DNA of 64,000 nt from assembly GCF_003432385.1 (NCBI RefSeq), contig NZ_CP031841.1, positions 62,001 to 126,000 on the forward strand, in the 5' to 3' direction. How positions within the stretch are numbered: position 1 is the stretch's first letter; every line of letters begins with the position of its first letter. This document shows, one piece after another, positions 25,890-36,937 of the stretch. Under the pieces are notes generated by a model. That model saw nothing but the letters and a program-made list of their open reading frames with translations. It did not search any database and had not been told where the DNA came from. The position numbers and the translations under genes were made by a program. Source of the DNA: Breoghania sp. L-A4. GTDB lineage: Bacteria > Pseudomonadota > Alphaproteobacteria > Rhizobiales > Stappiaceae.

Positions 25890-28499
25890 ATGGCGAGCGA
25901 GCGATACAACGCACGCGAGGCGGAAGCCCGGTGGCAGAAGATTTGGACCGACAACAACGTCTTCACGACCGACAATGACGACCCGCGACCGAAATACTAT
26001 GTGCTGGAGATGTTCCCCTATCCGTCCGGGCGCATCCATATGGGCCACGTGCGCAATTACGCCATGGGCGACGTCGTCGCCCGCTACAAGCGCGCCCGCG
26101 GCTTCAACGTCCTGCATCCCATGGGCTGGGACGCCTTCGGCATGCCGGCGGAAAACGCCGCCATGCAAAACAACGTGCATCCCAAGGACTGGACCTACCA
26201 GAACATCGCCTCGATGCGTGGCCAGCTTCAATCCATGGGCCTGTCGCTCGACTGGAACCGCGAGTTCGCCACCTGCGATGTCGCCTATTACACCCAGCAG
26301 CAGAAGCTGTTCCTCGACTTCCTCAACGCCGGTCTCGCCTATCGCCGCAACGCCAAGGTGAACTGGGATCCTGTCGACAGGACGGTGCTGGCCAACGAGC
26401 AGGTGATCGACGGCCGCGGCTGGCGCTCCGGCGCGCTGGTGGAACAGCGCGAGCTGACGCAATGGTTCTTCAAGATCACCGAATTCGCCTCCGATCTGCT
26501 AGAGTCGCTCGACACCCTCGACCGTTGGCCGGACAAGGTGCGCCTGATGCAGAAGAACTGGATCGGCAAGTCGGAAGGCTTGCGGGTCTTGTTCGAATTC
26601 GCCGCCCCGGCTCCCAACGGCGACACGACGCTCGAGATCTTCACCACCCGCCCCGACACGCTGTTCGGCGCGAGCTTCATGGGCCTGTCGCCGGATCATC
26701 CGGTGACAACGGCGCTGGCCAAGGACAATCCCGAGCTTCAGGCCTTCGTCGAGGACTGCCGCCGCATCGGCACCACGGCCGCCGCCATCGAGACGGCGGA
26801 AAAGAAGGGTTTCGACACCGGGCTCAAGGTCAAGCACCCGTTCGATCCCGAGCGCCTGCTGCCAGTCTATGTCGCCAATTTCATCCTGATGGACTACGGC
26901 ACCGGCGCGATCTTCGCCTGCCCGGGCCACGACCAGCGCGACCTGGATTTCGCCGGCAAATATGGCCTGCCGGTGATCCCCGTGGTGCTCCCCGAGGGCG
27001 CCGATCCCAAGGATTTCACGATCCTTGAGGAGGCCTACGTCGGCGACGGCACCATCTTCAATTCCGCGTTCCTCGATGGTCTGCCGATCGCCGAGGCCAA
27101 GGAGGAAATCTCGCGCCAGCTGGAATCGCGCACCATCGGCGGCGCGCCGCAGGGCGTGCGCCAGGTGAACTACCGGCTGCGCGACTGGGGCATCTCGCGC
27201 CAGCGCTACTGGGGCTGCCCGATCCCGATCATCCATTGCGATGCCTGCGGCCCCGTGCCGGTGCCCGCCGCCGAGCTACCCGTCGAGCTGCCCGAGGACA
27301 TCACCTTCGACAAGCCCGGCAACCCGCTCGACAGGCACGCCACCTGGAAGCACGTCGCCTGCCCAGCCTGCGGCAAGCCGGCCACGCGCGAAACCGACAC
27401 GATGGACACGTTTGTCGATTCATCGTGGTATTTCGCCCGCTTCACGGCCCCCCACGCCTCAACGCCGACCGACCGGGAGGCCGCCGACGGCTGGCTGCCG
27501 GTGGACCAGTACATCGGCGGCGTCGAGCACGCGATCCTGCACCTTCTGTATTCGCGCTTCTTCGCCCGCGCCATGAAGGCCACCGGCCATATCGGGCTGA
27601 AAGAGCCGTTTGCCGGCCTGTTCACGCAAGGCATGGTGACGCATGAGACCTACAAGGCGGCCGACGGCGCCTGGGTCAGCCCGGCCGAGATCGAGATCGC
27701 CGATGTCGATGGAAAACGCACCGCCACGCTGGTGGCCGACGGCACGCCGGTGACCATCGGTTCCATCGAGAAGATGTCGAAGTCGAAGAAGAACACCGTC
27801 GACCCGACCGATATCCTGGAGTCCTACGGCGCGGACACCGCACGCTGGTTCATGCTGTCCGACAGCCCGCCCGAGCGCGACGTGATCTGGACCGAGGAAG
27901 GCGCCCAGGGCGCGTTCCGCTTCGTCCAGCGTGTCTGGCGGCTGATCGGCGACATCGCCGAGACCGCGCCCGCCGGCGACCGCCCCGGCACATTCGGCGA
28001 TGCGGCGACCGAGATCCGCCGCGCGACGCACAAGACGTTGGCCGCGGTGGAAAGCGATATCGAGCAGCTCGGCTTCAACCGCGCCGTCGCCCGCCTCTAT
28101 GAGCTGGTCAACACGTTGAGCCGCGCGCTGGCCAAGGGGCCGGCGGATGCCGATGCCCGCTGGGCGCTGCGCGAGGCGGCCGATTTCCTGATCCACATGA
28201 TGGCGCCGATGACGCCGCATTTGGCCGAGGAATGCTGGAGCGTCCTGGGCCATGATACGCTGCTGTCACAGACCGGCTGGCCCGATGTCGACAAGACGCT
28301 TTTGGTGGAAGACACCGTCACCATGCCGGTGCAGGTCAACGGCAAGAAGCGTGCGGAGTTGACCATTGCCCGCGACGCATCGCAATCTGACGTTGAGACG
28401 GCGGCGCTTGCTCTGGACGCCGTCGCCCGTTCGCTGGAAGGCCGCGCGCCGCGCAAGGTCATCGTCGTACCGCAGAGGATCGTGAATGTCGTTGCATAA
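25890..28499 (+). CDS. leuS: Leucyl-tRNA synthetase
   Basis: This 869-residue class I synthetase charges tRNA-Leu. The HIGH-type motif is in [19 protein letters not shown] (about 44-62), the CP1 editing domain includes [14 protein letters not shown], and the KMSKS loop is [12 protein letters not shown] near residue 630. Length and order are normal for the bacterial enzyme. It is divergent from yggS and overlaps lptE by 14 bp. Confidence 0.97.
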   Translation: MASERYNAREAEARWQKIWTDNNVFTTDNDDPRPKYYVLEMFPYPSGRIHMGHVRNYAMGDVVARYKRARGFNVLHPMGWDAFGMPAENAAMQNNVHPKDWTYQNIASMRGQLQSMGLSLDWNREFATCDVAYYTQQQKLFLDFLNAGLAYRRNAKVNWDPVDRTVLANEQVIDGRGWRSGALVEQRELTQWFFKITEFASDLLESLDTLDRWPDKVRLMQKNWIGKSEGLRVLFEFAAPAPNGDTTLEIFTTRPDTLFGASFMGLSPDHPVTTALAKDNPELQAFVEDCRRIGTTAAAIETAEKKGFDTGLKVKHPFDPERLLPVYVANFILMDYGTGAIFACPGHDQRDLDFAGKYGLPVIPVVLPEGADPKDFTILEEAYVGDGTIFNSAFLDGLPIAEAKEEISRQLESRTIGGAPQGVRQVNYRLRDWGISRQRYWGCPIPIIHCDACGPVPVPAAELPVELPEDITFDKPGNPLDRHATWKHVACPACGKPATRETDTMDTFVDSSWYFARFTAPHASTPTDREAADGWLPVDQYIGGVEHAILHLLYSRFFARAMKATGHIGLKEPFAGLFTQGMVTHETYKAADGAWVSPAEIEIADVDGKRTATLVADGTPVTIGSIEKMSKSKKNTVDPTDILESYGADTARWFMLSDSPPERDVIWTEEGAQGAFRFVQRVWRLIGDIAETAPAGDRPGTFGDAATEIRRATHKTLAAVESDIEQLGFNRAVARLYELVNTLSRALAKGPADADARWALREAADFLIHMMAPMTPHLAEECWSVLGHDTLLSQTGWPDVDKTLLVEDTVTMPVQVNGKKRAELTIARDASQSDVETAALALDAVARSLEGRAPRKVIVVPQRIVNVVA

Positions 28500-29034
28500 C
28501 ACCCCGAGCGGCCGCCGCCGCAACCTTGGCCTTGCGCTGTTCGGCGTCCTGCTCGCGGCGGGCGTCGCCCTAGGCGGATGCAATGTCCGCCCGCTCTACG
28601 GCACCACGCTCGGCGCCGGCGGGCAGACCTATGAGAAACTGGCCGCCATCCAGATCGATCCGGCCAAGGATCGCGTCGAGCAGGTGCTGCGCAACGAACT
28701 GATCTTCATGTTCCAGCGCGGCGGCGAGGCGGCCCCCACCCGCTACCGGCTGCGCACCATCCTCAACCAGTCCAGATCGGCCGTGGCTGTGGAAGAACTG
28801 GCCGATGTGCCCGCAGCCTATCTAGTCGCGATGACGGCGAGCTTCCTGCTGATAGACGCAGATACCGACGAGACGCTGCTCACCGGCACCTCCTTCGCCA
28901 ACGCGTCCTATGACTTTTCCAACCAGCGCTTCGCCAACCTGCGCGCCGCCCGCGACGCCGAGGACCGCGCCGCGAAAGTCATCGCCGACGACATCCGCAC
29001 CCGAATCGCGTCGTATTTCGCCACCAAGGGCTAA
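28486..29034 (+). CDS. lptE: LPS assembly lipoprotein LptE
   Basis: This 182-residue outer-membrane lipoprotein has a lipobox LGGC at about residue 29 (after [16 protein letters not shown]). The typical mature start NVRPLYG follows, with the LptE body: [46 protein letters not shown], and a C-terminal helix with [13 protein letters not shown]. It plugs LptD for LPS delivery to the cell surface. The leuS-lptE-holA order is common in alphaproteobacteria; here a glycosyltransferase on the other strand sits between lptE and holA. Confidence 0.9.
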   Translation: MSLHNTPSGRRRNLGLALFGVLLAAGVALGGCNVRPLYGTTLGAGGQTYEKLAAIQIDPAKDRVEQVLRNELIFMFQRGGEAAPTRYRLRTILNQSRSAVAVEELADVPAAYLVAMTASFLLIDADTDETLLTGTSFANASYDFSNQRFANLRAARDAEDRAAKVIADDIRTRIASYFATKG

Positions 29035-29135
29035 CCCGGCCACAGACGATCCTTCGGATGCGCCCGGCCTGCGCCGGGTTCCTCGGGAGGAAATGGCGCA
29101 AGCTATTGAATCTATTTTAATGTCCAGACACTGCA

Positions 29136-29176
29136 CCTCATCCTGCGGAAGCCGCAAAGCGGCTGTCTCGAAGGAT
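29136..29176. repeat. Interspersed palindromic repeat (CCTCATCCT...GAAGGATG family)
   Basis: The element begins CCTCATCCTGCGG and ends GTCTCGAAGGATG, with an inner GCCGC-AAA-GCGGC hairpin. The same framework recurs twice near 62.13-62.26 kb. Intergenic elements of this pattern are widespread in Rhizobiales genomes. Confidence 0.7.
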
Positions 29177-29196
29177 GTGCGACATGCTCCCGTGCG

Positions 29197-30672
29197 TCAT
29201 TCCGCGTCCGAATCGGACACCGGGCGCGCAATCGCGTAGCCGATCACCAGATCGCCGGGCCGCGACCATGGCACTAAGATATGCCCCTGGGTACTCACAT
29301 CGAGGCCCTCGGGCGCATCACCCCCGCCGAACCACACCAGCAGCCATCCGTCGCGCGCCAGCTCCTGCGCCAAAATCCAAGGCGACAGGGCATCGAGCCC
29401 GGGAATGCGCACCGAGGGACGATCCGCGCTGCCCGCCGACACCAGTCCCGCCAGCCACGGCTCCCCCTCAACGATGCGCAGCGGCCCACCTGTCTCCCTG
29501 CGCCAGACATCCGTCAGCCGCCCCGCGATTTCGGCCATCGGCCACCCGTTACGCGGCGGCTTGCGCTGCAGCCAGTCCGCCACCGGCCCCTGGAGCGCAA
29601 AGGCGGCGGGCAGCACCACAAGCAGCAGCAGGCAACCGGCCAGCATCCGCTGCGCGGCAGGCTTGCCCAGCCGCGTTCGCAGCAGCGCCACGGCGAGAAG
29701 CCCGGAGGTGGTGAACATCGGCGCCCCCCACATGTCCTTCAGTCCCGCGCCGGTGACCAGCGCGAGCGCCGCCGTGAGCAGCACCGGTCCGAGCGTCGCC
29801 ACCGCAAGATAGCGCAGGCCATGGGGCGCGAGCGGTGCAGGCTCCTCCTGCGCGCCGCGCATGAACGGGAACGCCAGGCCGAGCGGCACCAGCATCGGCA
29901 GGTGATCTGCGATTTGGGTGACGAGAAACCCCAGCGGACGCCAGGCGCTCGTGTGCGAGGCCATGCTGCGGTTTTGGGCATAGGTAAGCGGCAGGAAACC
30001 GGACTCGGCCAGCCACACCAGGTGCGGCGCGGCGATGACGAGCGCCAGACACAGACCGATCCACGGCGCGGGGCCCAACAGCGCCCGGCGCAAATTCGGC
30101 TCCGCCAGCAGCCACATGCCCAGCACCGCGTAGAGCACTCCCACGCTGTATTTCGCATAAACGCCAAGCCCCGCAACCACCCCGAGCCACAGCCAGGGCG
30201 CCAGCCGGCGCGGCGCGCTTGAGATCACGACAACCAGATAGATTGCCGCCGCCCAGATCGGCATCTGGACCACGTTGTGATTGAGTTCCGGCGTCGGCCA
30301 GGAGAAGTAGAACACGCTGGTCAGCAGCGCCGTGCCCAGCAGGGCGTCGCGCGGCCCCATCAACCGGCGGCCGAGCAGAAAGACGAAGACAAACGTCAGC
30401 GCCACGCAAAGCTGGCTCGCCAGCATCGGGCCCCAGATCGCCTCGCCTGTCGCAAGCCGCGCGGCTTGCGCAATCCAGGCTGGCAGCGGCGGGTGTTTGT
30501 AATAGCCGAGCTGCCACTCCTGGCCCCAGGCCAGCATCTCGGCCACATCCAGCGTCGGCGACAGACTGCCGGCCGCCGGCAGCGCGGTCCACAGCAGAAC
30601 CTGCAGCGCGCACAGCCAGCCCAAACCCTCGAGGGGATGGTCGATGAAATGTCGTTCGAGGGTCCGAAACAC
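29197..30672 (-). CDS. GT39/GT83-like polyprenyl-phosphate sugar transferase, membrane protein
   Basis: This 491-residue protein has about ten to twelve hydrophobic helices and the ArnT/PMT-type first periplasmic loop with DVAEMLAWGQEWQLGYYKHP followed by PLPAW. Acidic and His residues in that loop are the usual catalytic pattern. Further matches are RRLMGPRDALLGTALLTSVF and TPELNHNVVQMPIW. Enzymes of this class move a sugar from a lipid carrier to lipid A, glycan or protein in the periplasm; the substrate is unknown. A roughly 150-residue soluble C-terminal domain follows the helices. It is transcribed against lptE and holA. Confidence 0.85.
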   Translation of the reverse strand: MFRTLERHFIDHPLEGLGWLCALQVLLWTALPAAGSLSPTLDVAEMLAWGQEWQLGYYKHPPLPAWIAQAARLATGEAIWGPMLASQLCVALTFVFVFLLGRRLMGPRDALLGTALLTSVFYFSWPTPELNHNVVQMPIWAAAIYLVVVISSAPRRLAPWLWLGVVAGLGVYAKYSVGVLYAVLGMWLLAEPNLRRALLGPAPWIGLCLALVIAAPHLVWLAESGFLPLTYAQNRSMASHTSAWRPLGFLVTQIADHLPMLVPLGLAFPFMRGAQEEPAPLAPHGLRYLAVATLGPVLLTAALALVTGAGLKDMWGAPMFTTSGLLAVALLRTRLGKPAAQRMLAGCLLLLVVLPAAFALQGPVADWLQRKPPRNGWPMAEIAGRLTDVWRRETGGPLRIVEGEPWLAGLVSAGSADRPSVRIPGLDALSPWILAQELARDGWLLVWFGGGDAPEGLDVSTQGHILVPWSRPGDLVIGYAIARPVSDSDAE

Positions 30673-30891
30673 CTGAAAATCCTGTCGAAAGAGACGCTGG
30701 GTTATCTAATGACGGTATCGCATTTGCAAGGCCCGGAGACGAAAACACCCCCCCTCCCGGCGCGGCGCAATCGGCCGCATCGCATCATGCCGATGGTCAA
30801 CACCCGGTCCGCGCGGTATATGCACCTTGTACGAAGTCCCGGGCACGCGCCGACCCGAATACCGCTTCCCGTCCGTATCGGAACCTGACCC

Positions 30892-31929
30892 ATGGTCGCT
30901 CTGAAAGCCGCCGAAATCGATCGCTTCGTCGCCAATCCGTCCCAGACGGTGCCGGTGGTGCTGGTCTACGGACCGGATACGGGGCTTGTGGCCGAACGCG
31001 CACAAATCATCGTCAAGGCCGCGAGCAAGGACAACGACGATCCCTTCTCGCTCGTGAAACTCGATCCCTCCGACCTGACATCCGATCCGCAGCGGCTGAT
31101 CGACGAAGTCCTCACGGTTCCGCTGTTCGGCGGCAAGCGGATCATCTGGGTGCGCAACGCAGGCGGCGCCAATCTCGCGCCGGCGCTGGAACCGGTCCTC
31201 AAGCTCGGCACGGCGGACGCGCTCGTTGTCATCGACGCGGGCGATTTGAAAAAGACATCCGGCATCCGCAAGCTGGTTGAAAAGCACCGCACCGCCGTCG
31301 CCATTCCCTGCTACGCGGACGCGACCCGCGATCTGGAAAAACTGATCGATGAGGAGACCCGCCTTTCGGGCCTGACGATCACCCGCGAGGCCCGCTCCGC
31401 CCTGCAGTCCTTGCTGGGCGCCGACCGCATGGCCTCGCGCGGCGAGATCCGCAAGCTGTGCCTCTACGCCCTGGGCAAGGGCCGCATCGAGGCGGACGAC
31501 GTCGAGGCCGTCGTCGGCGACGCCTCGGCCTTCGCACTCGACACGCTGATTGACGCGGCGGCCACCGGCGATCTCGCGACGCTCGACCATGGGCTGGACC
31601 GGCTCGACGCCTCGGGCATCCACATCTCGGTGATCGCCACGTCGGTGCTGCGCCACTTCCAGTGGCTACATCAGGCCCGCGCCGAGGTCGACGCCGGCAA
31701 GACGGCGGATTTCGTCGTCGATCGCGCCCGTCCGCCAGTCTATTTCAAGCGCAAGACGATGATGGCGCAGCAGATCCACATCTGGTCGACCGACCGGATC
31801 GAACGCGCGCTCGAACTGCTCGACGACGCGGCCGCCAAGTCCCGTCTCATGCAGACCCTCGGCGTCGCGATCGTCTCCGATGTCCTGGTCACCATCGCCC
31901 GCGTCGCCCGCCAGGCCCGCCGCCGGTAA
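30892..31929 (+). CDS. holA: DNA polymerase III subunit delta
   Basis: This 345-residue clamp-loader subunit has the HolA domain order: VVLVYGPDTGLVAERAQIIV near the start, VPLFGGKRIIWVRN, a collar domain with LGADRMASRGEIRKLCLYALG, and a C-terminal helical bundle. Delta opens the beta clamp and lacks ATPase motifs, as seen here. It often follows leuS-lptE. Confidence 0.92.
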   Translation: MVALKAAEIDRFVANPSQTVPVVLVYGPDTGLVAERAQIIVKAASKDNDDPFSLVKLDPSDLTSDPQRLIDEVLTVPLFGGKRIIWVRNAGGANLAPALEPVLKLGTADALVVIDAGDLKKTSGIRKLVEKHRTAVAIPCYADATRDLEKLIDEETRLSGLTITREARSALQSLLGADRMASRGEIRKLCLYALGKGRIEADDVEAVVGDASAFALDTLIDAAATGDLATLDHGLDRLDASGIHISVIATSVLRHFQWLHQARAEVDAGKTADFVVDRARPPVYFKRKTMMAQQIHIWSTDRIERALELLDDAAAKSRLMQTLGVAIVSDVLVTIARVARQARRR

Positions 31930-32020
31930 GGCGTTTCGCAGCCGATTCGATGCAGGCCGATACAAACCTGGCTCACGACCGAAGCGGCGACGGAGCACAT
32001 CACACGCCTCACCCACAGAC

Positions 32021-32161
32021 GTCATGCCCCGGCGCAGTCCGGGGCAACCACTCTGCGGGCTGCAGCCAAAGGGCCATGTATGAAGACGGCTGAATCTCCC
32101 GTTGGAGACCGTCACGATGCCGCGCTTTGGATTGGATTGCCCGGACAAAGCCCGGCATGAC
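32021..32161. repeat. Interspersed repeat bounded by GTCATGCC/GGCATGAC
   Basis: The element starts GTCATGCCCCGG and includes a GCCCCGG-CGCAGT-CCGGGGC hairpin. It ends with CCCGGCATGAC, so its ends are inverted copies. Related GTCATCCCGGG or GTCACCCGGG elements occur near 40.5, 48.7 and 63.2 kb. Confidence 0.6.
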
Positions 32162-32206
32162 GGGAGCAGGAACGCCAGCCACCCCATCCCTTTCGCAGCC
32201 GAATCG

Positions 32207-32241
32207 AAAAGGGCCCGCCAGATCAACCCGGCAGGCCCTTG
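32207..32241 (-). terminator. Probable terminator of the par operon
   Basis: Minus-strand stem AAGGGCCTGCC / GGCGGGCCCTT has one G-U pair and is followed by a short T run. It is 28 bp after the parB stop. Confidence 0.6.
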
Positions 32242-32268
32242 AAATACATCATTATTCAACAATATCAG

Positions 32269-33195
32269 TTACTTGGATGACTCCAGCAGCTTGCAGATCG
32301 CGTCCAGCTGTTCCAGTGACTTGTATTTGATCTTCATCTCGCCCGCCCCGGTCTTTTCCTTGTGGCTGATGGCGACCGTGAAGCCGAGGCCGTCCGTCAG
32401 GCGTTTTTCTAGCGCCAGCGTGTCCGCCGGCTTCTGCGGCTTTTCGTTCGCCGCCTTGGCCTTTTCCTTCTTCAGCGCTTCCGGGTCCTGCGCCAGCTTC
32501 TCCGCCTCACGCACGCTGAGACCCTTTTCCACGATCACCTCGGCCAGCGCGGCCGGATCGTCCGCGGTAATCAGGGCACGGGCATGACCGGCGGTCAGCA
32601 GACCCTCGGCCAGGTAGTCCTTCACCGAGTTGGGCAGCTTCAGCAGCCGCAGGGTGTTCGCCACATGCGAGCGGCTCTTGCCGATGACCTTGGCGAGCTC
32701 GACCTGGCTATACGAGAACTCGGCCACGAGCTGGTCGTAGCCGAGCGCTTCTTCGATCGGATTGAGATCGGCGCGCTGGACATTCTCGATGATCGCGAGC
32801 TCAAGCGCTTCCTGGTCGGTGACCTCGCGGATGACCACCGGCAGCTCATGCAGGCCCGCCTTCTGCGCGGCGCGCCAGCGGCGCTCACCGGCGATGATCT
32901 CGAAGTGTCCGGACTTGCCGGGCACCGGACGCACCAGGATCGGTTGCACGATGCCCTTCTCGCGCACCGAGTCGACCAGATCCGACAGATCGTCATGCCC
33001 GAACGTCTTACGCGGATTGCGCGGATTGGGCCGGATCATCTCAACGGGCACCTTGCGCGATCCACTGCGGTATGTCGCGGACTGCTCTGCCGTCGGCTGC
33101 TGTCCCGCGCCGGACTCCGGACCGACTTCGCCGATCAGCGCCGCAAGACCACGGCCAAGCCGCTTGTTCCGTCCACCACCTGCCTCATCTGCCAT
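32269..33195 (-). CDS. parB: Chromosome partitioning protein ParB
   Basis: This 308-residue centromere-binding CTP-dependent clamp starts at MADEAGG after a GGAA site; an alternative ATG lies 15 bp upstream. The N-terminal KRLGRGLAALIGE box contacts ParA. The ParB/Srx box contains GERRWRAAQKAG, followed by IENVQRADLNPIEEALGY, the helix-turn-helix YSQVELAKVIGKSRSHVANTLRLL, and a C-terminal dimerisation domain. It lies downstream of parA in an operon with rsmG, and parS sites occur within 5 kb. Confidence 0.96.
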   Translation of the reverse strand: MADEAGGGRNKRLGRGLAALIGEVGPESGAGQQPTAEQSATYRSGSRKVPVEMIRPNPRNPRKTFGHDDLSDLVDSVREKGIVQPILVRPVPGKSGHFEIIAGERRWRAAQKAGLHELPVVIREVTDQEALELAIIENVQRADLNPIEEALGYDQLVAEFSYSQVELAKVIGKSRSHVANTLRLLKLPNSVKDYLAEGLLTAGHARALITADDPAALAEVIVEKGLSVREAEKLAQDPEALKKEKAKAANEKPQKPADTLALEKRLTDGLGFTVAISHKEKTGAGEMKIKYKSLEQLDAICKLLESSK

Positions 33196-33316
33196 GACGT
33201 CGTTCCGCATTTTTGGATCGCCCACACCGGGCATCTCGCAGCATCTCGAATTCAACAAGGCCCACGCGCACGCGTCGGCAAACCCATCATAGGCTGGCCG
33301 CGACCGCCGGGGATAA

Positions 33317-34144
33317 CTAAGCCGCTTCGCGCAGCCGCCGCTCGCGCTGAATGATCTCCGAGGCCAGCCGCAGATAGGACTGGCTGCCGCTGCACTTGAG
33401 ATCATACAACAGCACAGGTTTGCCGTAGGACGGCGCTTCGGAGACCCGCACATTGCGCGGGATCACCGTCTCATAGACCGTATCGCCCATCGTTTCGCGC
33501 ACGTCGGCCACCACCTGGTCGGACAGGTTGTTGCGGCTGTCATACATGGTCAGCACGATGCCGTGGATCGTCAGTTCCGGGTTCAATGCGTTCTTCACCT
33601 GCTCGACCGTGCTGAGCAATTGGCTGAGGCCTTCGAGCGCGAAAAACTCGCATTGCAGCGGCACCAGGATCGAATGCGACGCGCTGAGCGCGTTGATGGT
33701 CAGCAGGTTGAGCGACGGCGGGCAATCCACCAGCACATAGCTGAAGTCGGGCAGATCCGAACGTTCGCGCGCGGCGGCCACGTAATCCGAGATCGCCTTG
33801 CGTAGACGAAACGCCCGGTCCGGCGCATCGGCGATTTCCAGCTCGAGGCCGAGAAGATCCAGCGTCGAGGGCGCCACCCACAGCCGCGGCACGGCGGTCT
33901 CGCACAGCGCATGCGCCAGCGTGTCGTCGCCATAGAGCACGTCATAGGTGGAGATTTCGCGCTGGCTGCGGTCGATGCCAAGCCCGGTGGAGGCATTGCC
34001 CTGCGGGTCGAGATCGACGACCAGAACCCGCTCACCGATGGCGGCGAGCGCCGTTCCCAGGTTGATGGCGGTGGTCGTCTTGCCGACGCCGCCCTTCTGG
34101 TTGGCCAATGCAAGCACGCGAGGAGACCGAGGAAGCACACTCAT
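33317..34144 (-). CDS. parA: Chromosome partitioning ATPase ParA
   Basis: This 275-residue ParA/Soj Walker-type ATPase has the deviant Walker A NQKGGVGKTTTAINLGTALA (about 15-34), DLDPQGNASTGLG, and Walker B VLVDCPPSLNLLT. No N-terminal DNA-binding domain is present, which is the chromosomal type. It moves ParB-parS complexes. The ATG at 34144 overlaps the rsmG stop by four bases, so the two are translationally coupled. Confidence 0.96.
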   Translation of the reverse strand: MSVLPRSPRVLALANQKGGVGKTTTAINLGTALAAIGERVLVVDLDPQGNASTGLGIDRSQREISTYDVLYGDDTLAHALCETAVPRLWVAPSTLDLLGLELEIADAPDRAFRLRKAISDYVAAARERSDLPDFSYVLVDCPPSLNLLTINALSASHSILVPLQCEFFALEGLSQLLSTVEQVKNALNPELTIHGIVLTMYDSRNNLSDQVVADVRETMGDTVYETVIPRNVRVSEAPSYGKPVLLYDLKCSGSQSYLRLASEIIQRERRLREAA

Positions 34145-34866
34145 TGCGAAACACCCTTGCCTTGCCCGCGCGCCGCAATCCGGCTGACTTCCAGAATAAC
34201 ACTGTCGGGATCCACGAGACTTACTTTTTCTACCAGATCCAGCTCCCAGGCGTGAGACGCTTTCTCGATCTCCGCGCGATATTCGCGCCCTTTGTGGAAA
34301 AAGGCCCGCGCGCCACGGGCCACAAAGCCCTGTGCGAAGCCGCAGAGCTGGTCGAGATCCGCAAGCGCGCGCGCCGAGACCGCATCGATCGGCTCGGACC
34401 AGTCCTTCGTCACGGAATCGATTCGACCCGCGTGCACGGTAGCCGGGATTCCGGTCTCGCGAATGACGGTGCGCAGAAAGGCCACTTTCCGCTGATTGCT
34501 CTCCACCAGGTGCACCATGGCGCCGGACGCATCCGCCTTGCCGGCCAGAAGAATCGCCGTGACCAGGCCCGGAAAGCCGGCGCCCGAGCCGAAATCGATC
34601 CACCGCCGGGCATCCGGCGCGAGCCGATAAAGTTGCGCGCTATCGGCCACATGCCGCGTCCACACCGCATCGAGCGTCGAGGCGGAAACAAGGTTCTGCG
34701 CCGGCTGCCAGCGGCGCAACAGCGCCACATAGGCCTCCAGGCGCTCCCGCGTTTCACGTGAAACAGAGATCACGCCCTCAAGCGCCTTAGGGCCGTCCTG
34801 AGGCCCCGCGGGCGCGCCGGAACCAGTGGTAGAACCTGCGGCGCGTCTATTGTCAGGCTGCGCCAC
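34141..34866 (-). CDS. rsmG: 16S rRNA (guanine-N7) methyltransferase RsmG
   Basis: This 241-residue SAM-dependent enzyme modifies G527 of 16S rRNA. Motifs are [30 protein letters not shown], and the SAM pocket [19 protein letters not shown], followed by [13 protein letters not shown]. The start at 34866 overlaps the mnmG stop by 14 bp. A parS-like sequence lies inside the coding region at 34750-34765. Confidence 0.95.
   Translation of the reverse strand: MAQPDNRRAAGSTTGSGAPAGPQDGPKALEGVISVSRETRERLEAYVALLRRWQPAQNLVSASTLDAVWTRHVADSAQLYRLAPDARRWIDFGSGAGFPGLVTAILLAGKADASGAMVHLVESNQRKVAFLRTVIRETGIPATVHAGRIDSVTKDWSEPIDAVSARALADLDQLCGFAQGFVARGARAFFHKGREYRAEIEKASHAWELDLVEKVSLVDPDSVILEVSRIAARGQGKGVSQ
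34750..34765. other. parS site (15 of 16 consensus) inside rsmG
   Basis: CGTTTCACGTGAAACA matches the chromosomal parS consensus TGTTTCACGTGAAACA at 15 of 16 positions, and its inner 14 bp are a perfect palindrome. It lies 0.6 kb upstream of parA. Confidence 0.85.
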
Positions 34867-36730
34867 GGGATCCCGCCTTCGCTGTATCGCGTTTCTTCAC
34901 ATGGGCGAGGACCAGCGTCAGCGCCACCGGGGTGATCCCATCGATCCGCCCGGCCTGCGCCAGCGTTCCCGGCCGCACTTTCGCAAGCTTCTGGGTCAAC
35001 TCATTGGACAGCCCGCTGATCACCGAATAATCGAAATCGGCGGGGATCACCGTCCCCTCCTCGCGCTGCAGCCGCGCGATATCCGCGTCCTGCCGCTCCA
35101 GATAGACTGCGTAGAGCGCGTCGATTTCCACCTGCTCGGCCACGTCCGGCGCGAATGCGCCGAGCTGCGGCCAGATCGCCGACAACCGCTTGAGATCCAC
35201 GCCGGGATACGACAGCAGATCGAATGCGTTCCGCCGGACACCATCCTGATTGATATCGATCCCGAATCGACGCACCTCGGTAGGGCTCGCCACAAGCCGC
35301 CTCACCTCGACGCGCGCCGTCTCCAGCGCCGCCATCTTTGTTTCGAAGGCGACTCGACGTGTCGCGCCCACGCAACCCGCCTCCAGACCCATCGAAGTCA
35401 GACGCTGATCCGCGTTGTCGGCACGCAGTGTCAGACGGTATTCCGCGCGCGACGTGAACATGCGGTAGGGCTCGGAAACACCGCGCGTCACCAGGTCGTC
35501 AACCATCACGCCGATGTAGCCTTCCGCCCGGCCAATCGTCAGCCCCTCGCCGCCGCCGGCACGCCGCGCCGCGTTCAGCCCGGCGAGCAACCCCTGCGCC
35601 CCCGCCTCCTCGTAGCCCGTCGTGCCGTTGATCTGTCCGGCGAGAAACAGCCCCGGCACGCGCCGCGTCTCCAGCGTGGAGGTCAGCTCCAGCGGATCCA
35701 CGTGATCGTATTCGATGGCGTAGCCCGGCTTGAGGATGGTCACGTTCTCCAGCCCGGGAATCGTGTGCAGGAAGGCCGCTTGCACGTCCTCGGGCAGCGA
35801 GGTGGAAATCCCGTTGGGATAGATCGTCGGATCGTCCAGCCCCTCGGGCTCGAGGAAAATCTGGTGCCCGTCGCGCTCGCCGAAGCGCATGATCTTGTCC
35901 TCGATCGACGGGCAGTAGCGTGGCCCGGACGAGGTGATGGAGCCGGAATACATCGCCGAGCGGTGGATGTTGTCGCGGATCACCGCGTGGCCCTGCGGCG
36001 TCGTCCGGGTGATGTGACAAGGCACCTGCCGCGTCGTGATCGATCTGGTAAGCGTGGAGAACGGTACGGGGATCTTATCGCCGGGCTGCTCCTCGAGCGC
36101 ACTCCAGTCGATGCTGCGTCCGTCCAGCCTGGGCGGCGTTCCGGTCTTCAGCCGGCCGAGCGCGAAGCCGCAGCGCTCCAGCGTCGCGGACAGGCCCATG
36201 GCCGGCGCCTCGCCCACCCGGCCCGCGGGAATGCGCGTGTCGCCGATGTGGATCAGCCCGCGCAGGAAGGTGCCCGTGGTCAGCACCGCCGCGCCGCAGT
36301 CGAGCCGCCGTCCGTCGGCCGTCAGCACGGCGCGCACCCGGCCGTCCTCGATCACCAGATCGTCGGCCTCGCCCTCGACCACCGTCAGCCCGGAAACGCC
36401 CTTGAGCAGATTCTGGATCGCCTGGCGGTAGAGTTTTCTGTCGGCCTGGGCACGGGGGCCGCGCACCGCGGGTCCCTTGCGCCGGTTGAGCAGACGGAAC
36501 TGGATGCCGGCGGCGTCCGCCGCCCGGCCCATGAGTCCGTCAAGCGCGTCGATCTCGCGCACCAGATGGCCCTTGCCCAGACCGCCGATCGCCGGGTTGC
36601 AGGACATGATGCCGATGCTCTCGGCGCGATGGGTGAGCAGCGCCGTGCGCGCGCCCATGCGCGCGGAGGCCGCGGCCGCCTCACAGCCCGCATGACCGCC
36701 ACCGATCACAATGACATCGTATTCGCTCAT
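34853..36730 (-). CDS. mnmG: tRNA uridine-5-carboxymethylaminomethyl(34) synthesis enzyme MnmG (GidA)
   Basis: This 625-residue FAD enzyme works with MnmE to modify the wobble uridine of several tRNAs. The dinucleotide motif [21 protein letters not shown] is at the N-terminus. Family signatures include [30 protein letters not shown] and [21 protein letters not shown]. The length is normal. It sits in the conserved run mnmE-mnmG-rsmG-parA-parB. Confidence 0.97.
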   Translation of the reverse strand: MSEYDVIVIGGGHAGCEAAAASARMGARTALLTHRAESIGIMSCNPAIGGLGKGHLVREIDALDGLMGRAADAAGIQFRLLNRRKGPAVRGPRAQADRKLYRQAIQNLLKGVSGLTVVEGEADDLVIEDGRVRAVLTADGRRLDCGAAVLTTGTFLRGLIHIGDTRIPAGRVGEAPAMGLSATLERCGFALGRLKTGTPPRLDGRSIDWSALEEQPGDKIPVPFSTLTRSITTRQVPCHITRTTPQGHAVIRDNIHRSAMYSGSITSSGPRYCPSIEDKIMRFGERDGHQIFLEPEGLDDPTIYPNGISTSLPEDVQAAFLHTIPGLENVTILKPGYAIEYDHVDPLELTSTLETRRVPGLFLAGQINGTTGYEEAGAQGLLAGLNAARRAGGGEGLTIGRAEGYIGVMVDDLVTRGVSEPYRMFTSRAEYRLTLRADNADQRLTSMGLEAGCVGATRRVAFETKMAALETARVEVRRLVASPTEVRRFGIDINQDGVRRNAFDLLSYPGVDLKRLSAIWPQLGAFAPDVAEQVEIDALYAVYLERQDADIARLQREEGTVIPADFDYSVISGLSNELTQKLAKVRPGTLAQAGRIDGITPVALTLVLAHVKKRDTAKAGSRGAA

Positions 36731-36865
36731 GGCTTTCGATCTGTCTTTGAAGGAGAGCCCTGTCCATAGCCCAAGCCCGGCCGCAGGTCAAAGATCTCTC
36801 GCAGGACGAGGCGTTTTTCAGGGCTGCAATCGACCCGGCAGGGCTCGCCCGGATTTCATCCCGTC

Positions 36866-36874
36866 TTATCCACA
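36866..36874 (+). other. Consensus DnaA box TTATCCACA
   Basis: The site matches the high-affinity DnaA 9-mer exactly. It lies in the 242-bp mnmG-mnmE gap, 48 bp from a perfect parS. A further partial TTATCCCTA occurs at the mnmE end of the gap. Confidence 0.7.
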
Positions 36875-36921
36875 GACATGGCCCTTTCGGATCGAATCCG
36901 AATCGACACGGGTTAACAAAG

Positions 36922-36937
36922 TGTTTCACGTGAAACA
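36922..36937. other. parS site, perfect 16-bp consensus
   Basis: TGTTTCACGTGAAACA is identical to the bacterial chromosomal parS consensus. It is intergenic between mnmG and mnmE, about 3 kb from parAB, and is the strongest candidate centromere site in the window. Confidence 0.92.

Larger units (their letters stand above)
31930..32268. other. holA-parB intergenic region
   Basis: This 339-bp region between convergent genes contains no supported gene. It is largely occupied by an interspersed repeat (32021-32161) and the probable parB terminator (32207-32241). Confidence 0.5.

Noticed and set aside
34826-36769. A 647-codon open frame antisense to mnmG
   Set aside because: It is explained by codon bias of the minus-strand mnmG, which is complete and in its conserved operon.
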